DNA of 64,000 bases from Dielma sp000508965 (GTDB lineage Bacteria; Bacillota_I; Bacilli_A; Erysipelotrichales; Erysipelotrichaceae), in assembly GCA_000508965.1 (NCBI GenBank), contig BAHV02000016.1, forward strand, positions 124,001 through 188,000. Reading direction: 5' to 3'. Numbering within the stretch: position 1 is the stretch's first letter; each line of letters begins with the position of its first letter. Both the position numbers and the translations under genes were made by a program. Positions 7,663 through 16,764 of this stretch are shown piece by piece. Under the pieces are notes generated by a model, which saw only the letters and a list, made by a program, of their open reading frames with translations, was not told where the DNA came from and did not search any database.

Positions 7663-7836
7663 CTATAATTTAGTTGATAATTTTGGTGAATTATCAATGT
7701 GAGATACTGTGCTTTGGTCGGCGGCAGTATCTCTTTTTTTTAGTTCTCTTGCCAAATCAAGGATAAACATTAGAAATGGTTCAATATCTCTTGATTCAGT
7801 GCCGATTTTATAAATGGGTTTCCTTTGATTTTTCAT
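7663..7836 (-). CDS. Small early phage protein
   Basis: A 57-residue protein starting MKNQRKPIYKIG. The AAGGAGGAGAC directly before the ATG decides this start over one 15 codons upstream. It is a charged helical protein with no motif I recognise. It is the second gene of the leftward transcript that begins at the divergent immunity region. Confidence 0.5.
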   Translation of the reverse strand: MKNQRKPIYKIGTESRDIEPFLMFILDLARELKKRDTAADQSTVSHIDNSPKLSTKL

Positions 7837-7849
7837 GTCTCCTCCTTTC

Positions 7850-8035
7850 TTATTCCATAAAATACTCAATAGGAACGCCAAAATAATCAGCTAAAATTTT
7901 CAGTTTATCGAGTTTTGGTTTACTCCGACCAGTTTTCCAGTCACTGAATGTTGACTGTGTTATGCCAGTATCTTTTGCTACCTGATATGCAGTTTTACCG
8001 CTATCATTTAGCAAAGTTTTAAACTTATTATACAA
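7850..8035 (-). CDS. Cro-like XRE-family regulator
   Basis: A 61-residue helix-turn-helix protein: YQVAKDTGITQSTFSDWK is the DNA-binding pair of helices, and LDKLKILADYFGVPIEYFM completes the five-helix XRE fold. It starts at TTG (8033-8035) behind GGAGGTG. It is the first gene leftward from the immunity region and faces the CI-type repressor, whose helix-turn-helix is similar in sequence (AKDCNLFQSVLSDWK). Both likely bind the same operators. It fits a Cro-type switch protein. Confidence 0.8.
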   Translation of the reverse strand: MYNKFKTLLNDSGKTAYQVAKDTGITQSTFSDWKTGRSKPKLDKLKILADYFGVPIEYFME

Positions 8036-8057
8036 ATTTTCACCTCCAATCTTGTAA

Positions 8058-8206
8058 TACTAGGGAAAAGTGATATACTTAAATTATCAGAAGTAAATAT
8101 ATTGACTAAAAATAGCGCTTTTACTATCGCTAGTGTTTTCCCTAGCACACACATAGTATACACCACGCTATATTAGTAGTCAACACTTTTAGTAGTATTT
8201 TCACTA
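8058..8206. promoter_or_regulatory. Prophage immunity operators and leftward promoter
   Basis: The 8036-8228 gap separates the Cro-like and CI-like genes. A strong leftward promoter is visible: TTGACT (reverse strand, 8178-8183), 17 bases, then TATACT (8155-8160). Three related sites surround it: TACTAGGGAAAAGTGATA at 8058-8075, CTAGTGTTTTCCCTAG at 8130-8145 and TAGTATTTTCACTA at 8193-8206. In one orientation they share a core like AGTnTTTTCnCTA. They are probable operators for the two regulators. The rightward promoter is less clear. Confidence 0.65.
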
Positions 8207-8228
8207 TTATTCTGGAAAGGTGGATATT

Positions 8229-8861
8229 ATGTATTCTCGTTATGAAGAATTAGTTAAAGAAAAAGGTTTATCCTCATATCGTGTCGCTAAAGATTGCAAT
8301 CTATTTCAATCTGTTTTAAGTGATTGGAAATTGGGGAAAAGCGTACCAAAATTAGATAAATTAAAAAAAATTGCTGATTATTTAGATGTTGATTTAGACT
8401 ATTTAACTGGAATATCTAACATAAGAAAAGTAGATCAAGGAAACGTTAAAGACGTTGAGACAAAAAAAGCCACAAAAGTACCAGTGCTGGGTTCTGTGCC
8501 GGCAGGAATACCTTTAGAGGCTATCGAAGATATTTTAGATTATGAAGAAATAGATGAAAAAACAGCAAAAAAAGGTGAATACTTTGGACTAAAAATCAAG
8601 GGAAATTCTATGTATCCTTTCATTATGGAAGATGATGTTGTGATAGTGAGAAAACAAGATACTATCGAATCTGGGCAAGTAGGCATAGTTATGGTAAACG
8701 GAGATGAAGCCACATGCAAAAAAGTAGTTATTAAAGACGGTGGAATTATGTTAGTGGGACATAATCCTGAATTTACTCCGCTTTATTATTCTGCTAAGGA
8801 AGTTGAGACAAAGCCTGTGCGAATCATAGGTAAAGTAATAGAAATTAGACGTGCTATATAA
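8229..8861 (+). CDS. CI/LexA-type phage repressor with S24 peptidase domain
   Basis: A 210-residue repressor starting at the ATG behind AAAGGTGG. Residues 1-65 form an XRE helix-turn-helix. The C-terminal S24 domain shows the Ala-Gly cleavage site (VPVLGSVPAGIPLEA), the catalytic serine in KGNSMYPFI, and a lysine in ATCKKVVI as the general base. In the family, RecA-stimulated self-cleavage after DNA damage lifts repression. It would hold the leftward lytic promoter off. A hairpin follows the gene. Confidence 0.92.
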   Translation: MYSRYEELVKEKGLSSYRVAKDCNLFQSVLSDWKLGKSVPKLDKLKKIADYLDVDLDYLTGISNIRKVDQGNVKDVETKKATKVPVLGSVPAGIPLEAIEDILDYEEIDEKTAKKGEYFGLKIKGNSMYPFIMEDDVVIVRKQDTIESGQVGIVMVNGDEATCKKVVIKDGGIMLVGHNPEFTPLYYSAKEVETKPVRIIGKVIEIRRAI

Positions 8862-8878
8862 ATAAAAAAAGAGAAGCA

Positions 8879-9040
8879 TTAGCGCTTCTCGATTAAAGTA
8901 TAGCCCGGCAGTCTACTTTGCACATATCTTTTAAACTCATTGTTAATTGTTTTATCAGTATACAAAACAACTTTATGAGCTTCAAGGTATATAATTACTT
9001 GATTCTTGCAAGATTTAACATACTCTACTTCTAGTTCCAT
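8879..9040 (-). CDS. Small phage protein antisense between repressor and integrase
   Basis: A 53-residue protein starting MELEVEYVKSCKNQ behind GGGAGGATATT. It is a mixed alpha/beta sequence with a basic C-terminus (QSRLPGYTLIEKR). Its stop codon sits inside the inverted repeat that ends the repressor gene (GAGAAGC...GCTTCTC, 8871-8890). No family was recognised. The good ribosome site supports a real gene. Confidence 0.5.
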   Translation of the reverse strand: MELEVEYVKSCKNQVIIYLEAHKVVLYTDKTINNEFKRYVQSRLPGYTLIEKR

Positions 9041-9161
9041 AATATCCTCCCGTATATGGCGGCTATTATGTAATTATGTTGGGTGTTGTGATCACACTCA
9101 TATTATATGGTAAATTTTGTAATTATTAAACTGGTATTTATTGCCAACAGGAGGTAACCAA

Positions 9162-10713
9162 ATGAAAACTGCTTTAGGATATGCTCGTTTCAGTTCTGAT
9201 AGGCAACGTGAAGAATCGATAGAAGCACAAGAAATAGCTATTCGTGATTTTTGCAAAAGTAACAAATTTAATCTGCTAGAATTTTATGCTGATAGAGGAT
9301 TATCCGGAACTAATGATAATCGTGAACAGTTTCAGAATATGCTTGATGAAGCAGATAAAGGCAAAGTTGATTTTGTTATAGTGCATAAGCTTGATCGATT
9401 TGCTCGCAATCGCTATGATAGCGCAGTAGTTAGAAAACGTTTAGCGGATCATGGAGTAAAATTATTATCAGTGTTAGAAAACGTTAATGACGATTCTCCT
9501 GAAGATGTTATATTAATGTCTGTATTAGAAGGCATGGCTGAATATTATTCAAAAAATTTATCAAGAGAAGTAAAAAAAGGAATGTATAGAAACGTTGAAA
9601 AAGGCATATATAATGGAGGCTTTCTTCCATATGGCTATAAAGTAAACAGCGAAACGCACATGATTGAGATTGATGATTATGAAGCTTCTATTGTTAAAGA
9701 AATCTATAATTTATATTTAGATAACAATGGTTATGTAACAATCGCAGATAGGCTAAACAAAAGAGGTCTTAAAACAAAACGCGGTAATGACTGGACAGCA
9801 GATACAATAGGGAAGCTGCTAAAAAAACGAAAAATATAAAGGTACTTATTTTCACGGCAAAAGTAAAGTAATAAAAAACGGAAGAAAACAGAAAGTCATC
9901 AAAAATACAGAGTGGAAACAAGAAGAAACTTACCCGATCATAATTAAAGCTGATATTTGGGAAACAGCAAGGAGAAAAAGAACAATGAATAAACCAAAAG
10001 GCGGTAAGAAGCATAATTATTTACTTGTTGGATATGTTAAATGTAAAAAATGTGGAGCAAATTATATAGGATCATCATCAGCGCCATATGAAAATTATGT
10101 ATACCGATTTTACACATGTTCAAGGCATAATCGCAAAAAGTGTGATGCTAAAATTATAAATGCAGATATGCTCGAAGCCACAGTAATAGATTTCATAAAA
10201 GAAACTTTTTTCAATGAAGCTTCTTTAAATGAATACATAAACAAAGGACTAGAGTTACTTAATGATAAATCAGATAATGAAGAAAGAATAAGTACCTTAA
10301 AAAAAGAGATACAAGCATGTGATAAAAAGTTAGACAATATACTTGATATTTACTTAGATGAAGGAATGTCAAAAGAAAAATATATGGCAAGAAAAAACAA
10401 AATAGAGGATAAAATGAAATATTTACAATCTGAGCTTGAATATCTGACAACTGCGGATGAAGTTCTCACTAAAAAAGATGTAAAAAAAGCTATCAACTAT
10501 TTATTAAAAAACATTGATGACAGCTATGAATACAAAAAAATGATGGTTGATACTTTCCTTGATTATATAATTATAGATGACGAAACCTTTGAAATATCCT
10601 TAATTTATAACCTTTTTAGAAAGTCATGCAATTTTATTTGCAATGATGATAGCACTAGCCCATATTCTTCGAAAAAGGCTTTCACAGCTTCACCCCCTCT
10701 CCAAATAGATTAA
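9162..10713 (+). pseudogene. Large serine recombinase (phage integrase), frameshifted
   Basis: The gene starts at the ATG behind GGAGG. The N-terminal resolvase domain carries the nucleophile serine (GYARFSSDRQREES), then the LDRFARNRYDS block and the E-helix. The first frame stops at 9839. A second frame, open from before 9841 to 10713, continues with YKGTYFHGKSK, a recombinase domain, a zinc ribbon (CKKCGANY...CSRHNRKKC) and a coiled coil. The break is one extra A in the A5 run at 9830-9834; with four As the text reads LLKKRKYKGTYF as in intact relatives. It is a true lesion or a homopolymer sequencing error. Confidence 0.88.
10640..10713. other. Probable right attachment junction of the prophage
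   Basis: The integrase frame ends at 10713, 32 bases inside the tadC-like gene read on the other strand (its stop is 10682-10684). In serine-integrase prophages the integrase lies next to the attachment site. The junction should therefore lie near 10640-10690. The left junction is outside the window, so the core cannot be defined by repeat comparison here. Confidence 0.45.
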
Positions 10714-11443
10714 TAATAATTTCAAACATGATTGCCATAAACAGCACTGTCACACCAAGCAGCGGCAGCATTCCCCACCATTGAAAAAACATCAGCTTAC
10801 TCTCGGCACGGCTGCTGCGCTCACTTCTCAGCCACTTTGTGGTTGTCTGAATCATGCGGTTAAACTGAACGTAAGCATCTTCCTTACCCACTGTATTATA
10901 GCGGTATAAAAGCTTCATCGCCCGCTCAATCTCTGATAATCGGTAAGCCTTTAAAAAATTCATATACGGTGTCAGATGTATTGCATCTTCCTCAATTTCC
11001 GCAATCAGAATTGATAAATCCTCTTGAATCAGCTGAGGGGCCGTCTGCGCGCTGAGAGTCAATGAAGTCACTACGGTATTAGTCTGAATCAAAATCTGAA
11101 GCTGCCGCAGCCATATTGGAAACTGAAACTTCAGTTGATTCACCCGCTGCTTCTGCACCCGCTTTAACGCCAGATACGCTTGTTTATAAACAAGCATAAA
11201 TAAGCCGCCGACACCGCCAAGCCAGAAAATACTGTAACCAAACTGCGGCCATAAAGTAATTAGCAGCAAAACCGGTTTAGCCTTTTTCAGCCGCTTAGCC
11301 GACAACTTGAAAGGATCTTCATGAACCAGCTCATGCAAATCACCTTCTATCAGCAGATCAAGCAAAAAACTGTCAATACTTTTATTCAGCACGACTAACA
11401 GCAGACAGGCAGCAAAACAGATCAAGCTCTCGTAGATATGCAT
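10682..11443 (-). CDS. TadC-like type II/Tad secretion membrane protein
   Basis: A 253-residue membrane protein in the GspF/TadC family position. It has hydrophobic spans near residues 8-22, 58-88 and at the C-terminus (LPLLGVTVLFMAIMFEIIINL), with a cytoplasmic helical bundle between (LRQLQILIQTN, LSIL..IEEDA). The start at the second in-frame site is preferred because GGTGG lies about 10 bases before it. It overlaps the TadB-like gene by 22 bases. In the family, TadB and TadC form the inner-membrane platform of the pilus machine. Its stop codon lies at the prophage junction, so its last residues may be phage-made. Confidence 0.72.
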   Translation of the reverse strand: MHIYESLICFAACLLLVVLNKSIDSFLLDLLIEGDLHELVHEDPFKLSAKRLKKAKPVLLLITLWPQFGYSIFWLGGVGGLFMLVYKQAYLALKRVQKQRVNQLKFQFPIWLRQLQILIQTNTVVTSLTLSAQTAPQLIQEDLSILIAEIEEDAIHLTPYMNFLKAYRLSEIERAMKLLYRYNTVGKEDAYVQFNRMIQTTTKWLRSERSSRAESKLMFFQWWGMLPLLGVTVLFMAIMFEIIINLFGEGVKL

Positions 11444-12297
11444 TCTTCTTTTTCCACCCACCCCTCACTGATTGTCTTATGTGCCATTAACAAGGTAATC
11501 AGCACTGTTGTGAAAAAAAATAAAATTGCTGACTGATAGACAATTGAAGTCGTATTAAATTGAATCTCCTTCAGCATGTTTTTCGCAAACATCGCAATCA
11601 GGGCTGATAAGCCGCATAAACCAATCATTCGATTCTTAGCCTGCAGCTGCAGCCGCTTAAACATATAAGTATCTTCAATCCAATCATCAATATCATCCTG
11701 AATCAAGTCCAAGCCATCAAGAAACTGATCGCCGCCGTGCATTTCAATAGTCATCACCAAAGAAGTAAGATTATACACGATGAAATGCGGCTGATAATCA
11801 ATCAGCAGCTGAAAACAAGCCTTCACATCACCACCCTCAGAAAGCTGCTCAATCATTGAGCTGACAACCTGCTTCATCTCACCCTCACAGATTTTTTCAC
11901 ATTCACATAAGATTCGATAGGTTTTCGGATTGAGCTTAAACAGGGCAATAAAATTCTGAAGAAACATCGTAAAATCATTAAATAAATGCTCCTGGTAAGA
12001 ATTATAAGCCAGCCATAAATAAATCGTCGGCAGCACCATGGAAGAAACAAATACCAGCAAGAGCATTGATTCAACTCGCACCTCAAACTGTATGCCAATA
12101 AAAAGAATACCCACCGCCATCAGGCTCAGTAAGACCATATGCTGTTTAAATGAATAATTGTAGCCATAAGATAAGATTGTCTGTTTCAGCGCCGCATAAC
12201 CGTTTCTTCGAAACATACAGAATGTAAACAGCGCTTTTCCTTTGCGGGTATTCACTAAAAGCAGCAGCAATACGGCCATAATTATCAGCACGCTCAT
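11422..12297 (-). CDS. TadB-like type II/Tad secretion membrane protein
   Basis: A 291-residue protein with two N-terminal spans (residues 1-14 and about 52-90), a cytoplasmic GspF-like helical domain containing LIDYQPHFIVYNLTSLVMTIEMHGGDQ, and two C-terminal spans. The start overlaps the CpaF-like stop by 4 bases. It pairs with the adjacent TadC-like protein as the platform against which the ATPase works. Sequence similarity to TadB is from architecture and neighbours rather than from a diagnostic motif. Confidence 0.72.
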   Translation of the reverse strand: MSVLIIMAVLLLLLVNTRKGKALFTFCMFRRNGYAALKQTILSYGYNYSFKQHMVLLSLMAVGILFIGIQFEVRVESMLLLVFVSSMVLPTIYLWLAYNSYQEHLFNDFTMFLQNFIALFKLNPKTYRILCECEKICEGEMKQVVSSMIEQLSEGGDVKACFQLLIDYQPHFIVYNLTSLVMTIEMHGGDQFLDGLDLIQDDIDDWIEDTYMFKRLQLQAKNRMIGLCGLSALIAMFAKNMLKEIQFNTTSIVYQSAILFFFTTVLITLLMAHKTISEGWVEKEECISTRA

Positions 12298-13316
12298 TTG
12301 GTTGTCCTCCTTTTTCTTACCGGCAGCGGCTTCAGGCTCTTAAACTTGCGAATCAGTTTAGGAGGATAAAGCGACTCATCTGCAAGCTCACCGCCCACAT
12401 GATACAGCTCGGCCGTCATTGCTTGATTATTGATGCTGTCAAAGGCCACAATCTGCTTCAAGGTCCTGACAACCCCCTGCTCAGAAATCCGTGATTCAAT
12501 ATAAATGCCAAGATCCAGCGCTTCATGAATACTGTTCAGCAGGACCTCATTATAGATTTCAACGTTTGGAAACATATGTAAAATACGCTTAGGAATCTTT
12601 GCAGCGTCATCCGCATGAATTGTCGATATCAAATTAGTTCCTGTCGATATACTTTCTAATAAATGAACGACCTCATGACTTCTCACCTCAGAAACTAAAA
12701 TCCAATTAGGACGCTGCCGCAGACTTGCCTTAATGGCATCGACATAAGTAAAGCCGGCATTGATTTTAAAGGCCACACAATCTTTATTGGAATGGATGTC
12801 ATGATAGCGCAGCTCAAGTGTATCCTCGATCGTTATTACCCGTTCCCAAGCCGGAATGAATGAAGTCAGATACTTAACCAATTCAGTTTTGCCGACCCCC
12901 GGAAGACCGGCAATCATGATATTGCAATGTGCCTTGATCGCCCGCTCTAAAAATTCCAATACACCGGCTGTCGTATACTTCTCCTTAAGCATCTGCTTTT
13001 CACTCAGCCGCATAATTGCCGGCGTCTTACGAATGGATATGCTATGGCCGCTGCGGGCAATTGAGTCATGAACAATACTGATACGCAGATCACACGTTTC
13101 GGCTTCTACCAGCGGTGATGAGAAATTAAAAGAACAATTCACATAGTTGGCAATCTTATAACAGAATTGCTGAATGAATTCTTCTTCATCAAAAGGTTCG
13201 CAATAGCGTCCCTTATGCAGATGATCGATCCACAGCTGATGACCATTATAGTTAATATCAGTAATGTTTTCATCCTCTACATAAGGTGTCAGCGGTCCAA
13301 AATTAAACTCACTCAT
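12294..13316 (-). CDS. CpaF/TadA-type secretion ATPase
   Basis: A 340-residue ATPase starting MSEFNFGPLTPYVEDENITDI (GGAGG upstream; this start overlaps the preceding gene by 8 bases). The Walker A is MIAGLPGVGKTELVKYL and the Walker B region is WILVSEVRSHE, with a GTNLISTIHADDA histidine box, all typical of CpaF/VirB11 ATPases. It powers pseudopilus or Tad pilus assembly, or DNA uptake-like machines. It is shorter than many CpaF proteins (about 450), lacking part of the N-terminal extension. Confidence 0.9.
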   Translation of the reverse strand: MSEFNFGPLTPYVEDENITDINYNGHQLWIDHLHKGRYCEPFDEEEFIQQFCYKIANYVNCSFNFSSPLVEAETCDLRISIVHDSIARSGHSISIRKTPAIMRLSEKQMLKEKYTTAGVLEFLERAIKAHCNIMIAGLPGVGKTELVKYLTSFIPAWERVITIEDTLELRYHDIHSNKDCVAFKINAGFTYVDAIKASLRQRPNWILVSEVRSHEVVHLLESISTGTNLISTIHADDAAKIPKRILHMFPNVEIYNEVLLNSIHEALDLGIYIESRISEQGVVRTLKQIVAFDSINNQAMTAELYHVGGELADESLYPPKLIRKFKSLKPLPVRKRRTTK

Positions 13317-14025
13317 CACTTGCCTCCACCAATAAATCCAACACCTTTGAGTCCTCGTTAAACACGCATTCCTCACTCTCTCTGTCATCAGCAACCGCAT
13401 ACAGATCAATTGTGCCTACCTTGCTGGCAATCTTCAGCAGCTCCACATATTCATTCGCTACCGCAAGATTAATCACATAAGGCACATTACTGCTATTCTT
13501 GCTGCCCATCAGATTCCCTTTGCGATCCTTCACACTCAAAATACGAATCGATGAGATCAGCAAATCAGTTACCGGCTTTTCTTTTTTCGGTTCGATGGTC
13601 ACATATAAATCAACCTTTTGATTGGCAGTCAATGAATTACCCGAGCTTTTTAATAAATCTGTCCCCAATGAAAACGAGCTTTGCCCTGCTTTCAGCTTCA
13701 ATGACGGATAATCCGGCAATTCTGTCTCATCAAAAAGCATCTGCTTATAAAACAATGATCCCTTAGGTATCTTCCCTTCAATTTCCGTTATTTTATCAAG
13801 AATTTCCTCCTCATTCATCGCACATGATTCATCAGTAAAAATGCTGGGTATTTCCTTATAAGCAATCATTTCCTTATTAATCTGAGTACGCGGTTCAATG
13901 GTTACAGCCGCGACCGGAACTTTCTTCAAGTCAATCGTCTTATCCAAAATCACTTTAAATAAAAGACCATTCACAAGCAGCAGGCTGATACCTCCTGCCG
14001 CGGCAAGATTTTTACGATTTTTCAT
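13309..14025 (-). CDS. CpaB/RcpC-like SAF-domain protein
   Basis: A 238-residue protein with one N-terminal membrane anchor (ISLLLVNGLLFKVIL), then a SAF domain (VPVAAVTIEPRTQINKEMIAYKEIP, ending IPKGSLFYKQML). The C-terminal half (VDLYVTIEPKK...TDLLISSIRIL) matches the RcpC-type beta region. In Tad systems CpaB/RcpC is an envelope-side assembly factor. The start overlaps the upstream gene by 4 bases, and the stop overlaps CpaF. Confidence 0.75.
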   Translation of the reverse strand: MKNRKNLAAAGGISLLLVNGLLFKVILDKTIDLKKVPVAAVTIEPRTQINKEMIAYKEIPSIFTDESCAMNEEEILDKITEIEGKIPKGSLFYKQMLFDETELPDYPSLKLKAGQSSFSLGTDLLKSSGNSLTANQKVDLYVTIEPKKEKPVTDLLISSIRILSVKDRKGNLMGSKNSSNVPYVINLAVANEYVELLKIASKVGTIDLYAVADDRESEECVFNEDSKVLDLLVEASDE

Positions 14026-14387
14026 TCTTTCAGCTCCTCAATCATGGCTTCCTGCACATGAATCATCAATCCTCTCAGCTTACTCTTATTGACGGCCAGG
14101 ATTTCCACCTGCATAAAAAGCGGTTCTTTAATGAAGCCGGTCAAGGCAATCTGATATTCAAGATCCTTCAATGCCAAATCCTTAAAATCAGCTTCAAAAT
14201 GCTGAAGGACATCGTAGATTTCAAACTCCCATTCATCGACATAGGCTGCCATTGTTGACATCAAAGCTCGTTTAGCGGCCATTTCAATCGTATTCTGGGT
14301 ATGATCATACTCCACATACCAGCTCAACCCCAGTACGAGTGTGAAAGTCATGAAGATTATCATGAACGTCCAGTACCATGATTTCAT
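14022..14387 (-). CDS. Small membrane protein heading the Tad-like operon
   Basis: A 121-residue protein with one N-terminal span (WTFMIIFMTFTLVLGLSWYV) followed by a Glu-rich soluble region. AGGAGGGATAAG precedes the ATG. The single span followed by an extracellular alpha/beta part resembles TadE-type pseudopilins, but no prepilin-peptidase cleavage motif was seen, so this is a positional guess. It is the first gene of the operon that continues into CpaB, CpaF, TadB and TadC. Confidence 0.5.
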   Translation of the reverse strand: MKSWYWTFMIIFMTFTLVLGLSWYVEYDHTQNTIEMAAKRALMSTMAAYVDEWEFEIYDVLQHFEADFKDLALKDLEYQIALTGFIKEPLFMQVEILAVNKSKLRGLMIHVQEAMIEELKE

Positions 14388-14413
14388 CTTATCCCTCCTA
14401 CTTCTATATACGC

Positions 14414-14442
14414 AAAAAAAAGCGGGTTTCCTAAAAACCCGC
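14414..14442 (-). terminator. Intrinsic terminator after ABC operon
   Basis: Read leftward, GCGGGTTT, a short loop and AAACCCGC are followed by eight Ts. It separates the ABC exporter operon from the Tad-like operon. Confidence 0.85.
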
Positions 14443-14455
14443 AGAATCCTTATGT

Positions 14456-15991
14456 TTAATCAGAAAGCAAATCAGTCCCGTTAAAGATTGAAGAAGCCGA
14501 TTTAAGCAGCAATAAGGCAAAAACAAGATTAAATACAAAAGGCAATACCGTAATCAATACCAGATTAAAGTCAAAAGCAAAGGCCGCAACTCCGGCAAGG
14601 ATACCGCTTGGAATCAGCATCAGCAGCAATAAAAGCATTCTCAGCATCTGTTCCACCGCCGCATTATTGCGGCTTTTCATGATGCGATAAGAGATCATTG
14701 TACCGGAAATCATCGTGAGACTGACACCCAATAGATTTAAAGCAACCGGCATGATTTCAAGCAGCTTCATTTTAAAACCAAACAAACAAAACAACATGAT
14801 CAACAGGATAATCAATAATGCTTTTACTAAATAAGGCAAGGCGCACGCGATACCCTTTTTAAAGCTTGAATCAGGTATCAGATAAATCTGATAATTCTTA
14901 ATTTCCGCTTCTAATGAGAAATCATTCATGATAAAGAATACGCACATAAATGACATCGACAGAAAATATGAAGAACCCATTCCCATAAACAAGGACATGA
15001 CAAAGAAAATCAGCACCATGATCACCGACTGAAGCGGGAATAAATTCTTTGAACGCTTCATGATCAGCAGGTTCTTTGAGAGAATCGCAAAAGCGCCAGG
15101 CCGGAAATGAGCCGGCTGATCCTCACTGATCTTAACCTTATCGACAATTCGCTCCCCCCTTTTCAGACGCGCGTAGTTTTGTGTAAAATTCACTGCTTCA
15201 TCATATGCCTTCTCACAGAAATCATCCTTGATATTAATAAAATAAATAAAAACGATCAGCATACAGGCCAAGGTCAGCAAGAATGCCAATAAAACAAAAG
15301 TCATATTCCCGGTTAAAAATGAAGTTAATGCTAATTTCATCCAGCCGAACAGCGGTACAAAATGAATCAGCGGATTGCGGATAAAGGTTGTCATCGCTTT
15401 GCCAAAATCAAAGCCTACCTCGAAAAGATTAACCAGATATAATAGAACTAGAAAAACTATAAAGGCTATCAGAATGAATTTTCGAATCCATTTATTCTTT
15501 GCGCTGCGTATTTCTAAAATATGTAAAATATCAACCAGAAGCATAAAAAACATAAAGAATACAAAACAATACAGATATGTAAACAACAAAAACGGCAGTG
15601 TTGTATTCATAATAAAAGCAACTAAAAAATACATTGGATAAAGTGCCAGCATCAGTGATTGAAGAAGTGTTGTCATGGTGATAAAGCCCATGATCTGACG
15701 TTTAGTAAAGGGACCAGTAAACATCATATAAGCATCGGTTTCCTTCATCAGCAGCTGCCGTTTGCTTGCTAGCTGACTGATGATGAGAAAGGCAGACATC
15801 CCCACTACAATCATTGCGGAAACATTAGGGTCCGCAGGCTGAGCATTAGTTTTTAAGCTTACTGACATATAAATTAATAAAATATAAAATGATGAAAGCA
15901 AAATCGTCAGGATCGCTGAACTGGGCTTAGAAAACAGATGGCGGATCGCAGCCTTTAGCTTGATCCACTGAAGCTTACAGATGATGCTCAT
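14456..15991 (-). CDS. ABC exporter permease
   Basis: A 511-residue membrane protein with about 12 hydrophobic spans, arranged in two halves separated by a charged loop near residues 270-300 (YARLKRGERIVDKVK). The start MSIICKLQWIKLKAAIRHLF follows GGGTGAACAGC and overlaps the ATPase gene by 17 bases; a Met seven codons earlier is also in frame. It resembles putative ABC-2-type or lantibiotic/bacteriocin exporter permeases of Firmicutes. The substrate cannot be told. Confidence 0.75.
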   Translation of the reverse strand: MSIICKLQWIKLKAAIRHLFSKPSSAILTILLSSFYILLIYMSVSLKTNAQPADPNVSAMIVVGMSAFLIISQLASKRQLLMKETDAYMMFTGPFTKRQIMGFITMTTLLQSLMLALYPMYFLVAFIMNTTLPFLLFTYLYCFVFFMFFMLLVDILHILEIRSAKNKWIRKFILIAFIVFLVLLYLVNLFEVGFDFGKAMTTFIRNPLIHFVPLFGWMKLALTSFLTGNMTFVLLAFLLTLACMLIVFIYFINIKDDFCEKAYDEAVNFTQNYARLKRGERIVDKVKISEDQPAHFRPGAFAILSKNLLIMKRSKNLFPLQSVIMVLIFFVMSLFMGMGSSYFLSMSFMCVFFIMNDFSLEAEIKNYQIYLIPDSSFKKGIACALPYLVKALLIILLIMLFCLFGFKMKLLEIMPVALNLLGVSLTMISGTMISYRIMKSRNNAAVEQMLRMLLLLLMLIPSGILAGVAAFAFDFNLVLITVLPFVFNLVFALLLLKSASSIFNGTDLLSD

Positions 15992-16682
15992 GCTGTTCAC
16001 CCGTACAGGCAAAGAAAATCTCTTTCAAAGACTCCTCATGCAGATCATCACGGCGTACTGTCCGCACAATTTTTCCTTTATTCATAATATAAGCTTTGTC
16101 CCAGATATCATCGATTACATCAATGATATGCGTACTGATCAGCACTGCAACACCATTGTTTTTCAATTCAACCAATAGCTTTAATACCTCTTCAATGCTT
16201 GCCGGATCAAGTCCGACCATCGGTTCATCAACCAGCAGCACCTTCGGTGACAGTACCAAAGCCAGCAGCATTGATACTTTCTGCTTCATTCCTTTTGACA
16301 GATTCTTGACAATCGTTTTCTTCTTCTCGCTCAAATCGAAAAGCTCATAGTATTTCTCCGCCAGCGGACGATAGTCCTTAATCTGATAGGCTGCCGCAAT
16401 GAATTCCACATGCTCATCCACACTCAGCATATCATAAAGCACCGGAGCTTCCGGTATATAACCAAAGCTGCGCTTGGCATTTTCCGTTTTATTGGCATAA
16501 CCGCAGATTTTAATTTTCCCCTCAAACTGCAGCAAGCCGACAATACTTTTAATCGTTGTCGATTTACCTGCCCCATTAGGCCCCAGCAAGACAGTAATCT
16601 CACCGCTTGCCGCTTCAAGATCAATATTATCAACGGCTTTAAAAGAACCGTATTCCTTTGTTAAATCATGGCATTCAATCAT
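15975..16682 (-). CDS. ABC transporter ATP-binding protein
   Basis: A 235-residue ATPase with Walker A GPNGAGKSTT (residues about 35-44), Q-loop EAPVLYDML, signature LSKGMKQKV and Walker B VLLVDEPMVGLD. The H-loop is STHII. It is of the CcmA/YhaQ type used by ABC-2 exporters. It is translationally coupled to the permease. A promoter region and terminator lie between it and the Rnf operon, so the pair is its own transcription unit. Confidence 0.93.
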   Translation of the reverse strand: MIECHDLTKEYGSFKAVDNIDLEAASGEITVLLGPNGAGKSTTIKSIVGLLQFEGKIKICGYANKTENAKRSFGYIPEAPVLYDMLSVDEHVEFIAAAYQIKDYRPLAEKYYELFDLSEKKKTIVKNLSKGMKQKVSMLLALVLSPKVLLVDEPMVGLDPASIEEVLKLLVELKNNGVAVLISTHIIDVIDDIWDKAYIMNKGKIVRTVRRDDLHEESLKEIFFACTGEQHEHHL

Positions 16683-16764
16683 AATAGTACCTCCGATTCC
16701 CTTAGATTATATCATAGATCGTGAAATCTTAGCTTACACTATTGTAATACATTGATAAAACAAG

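Noticed and set aside
9985..10713. Separate gene starting at 9985
   Set aside because: Its frame is open well before 9985 and carries the missing middle of the serine recombinase, so it is the second half of one gene.
14022..14387. Prepilin-type cleavage site in the first Tad-locus protein
   Set aside because: No G/A-x-x-x-x-E pattern at the membrane border was seen, so a pilin call is not supported.
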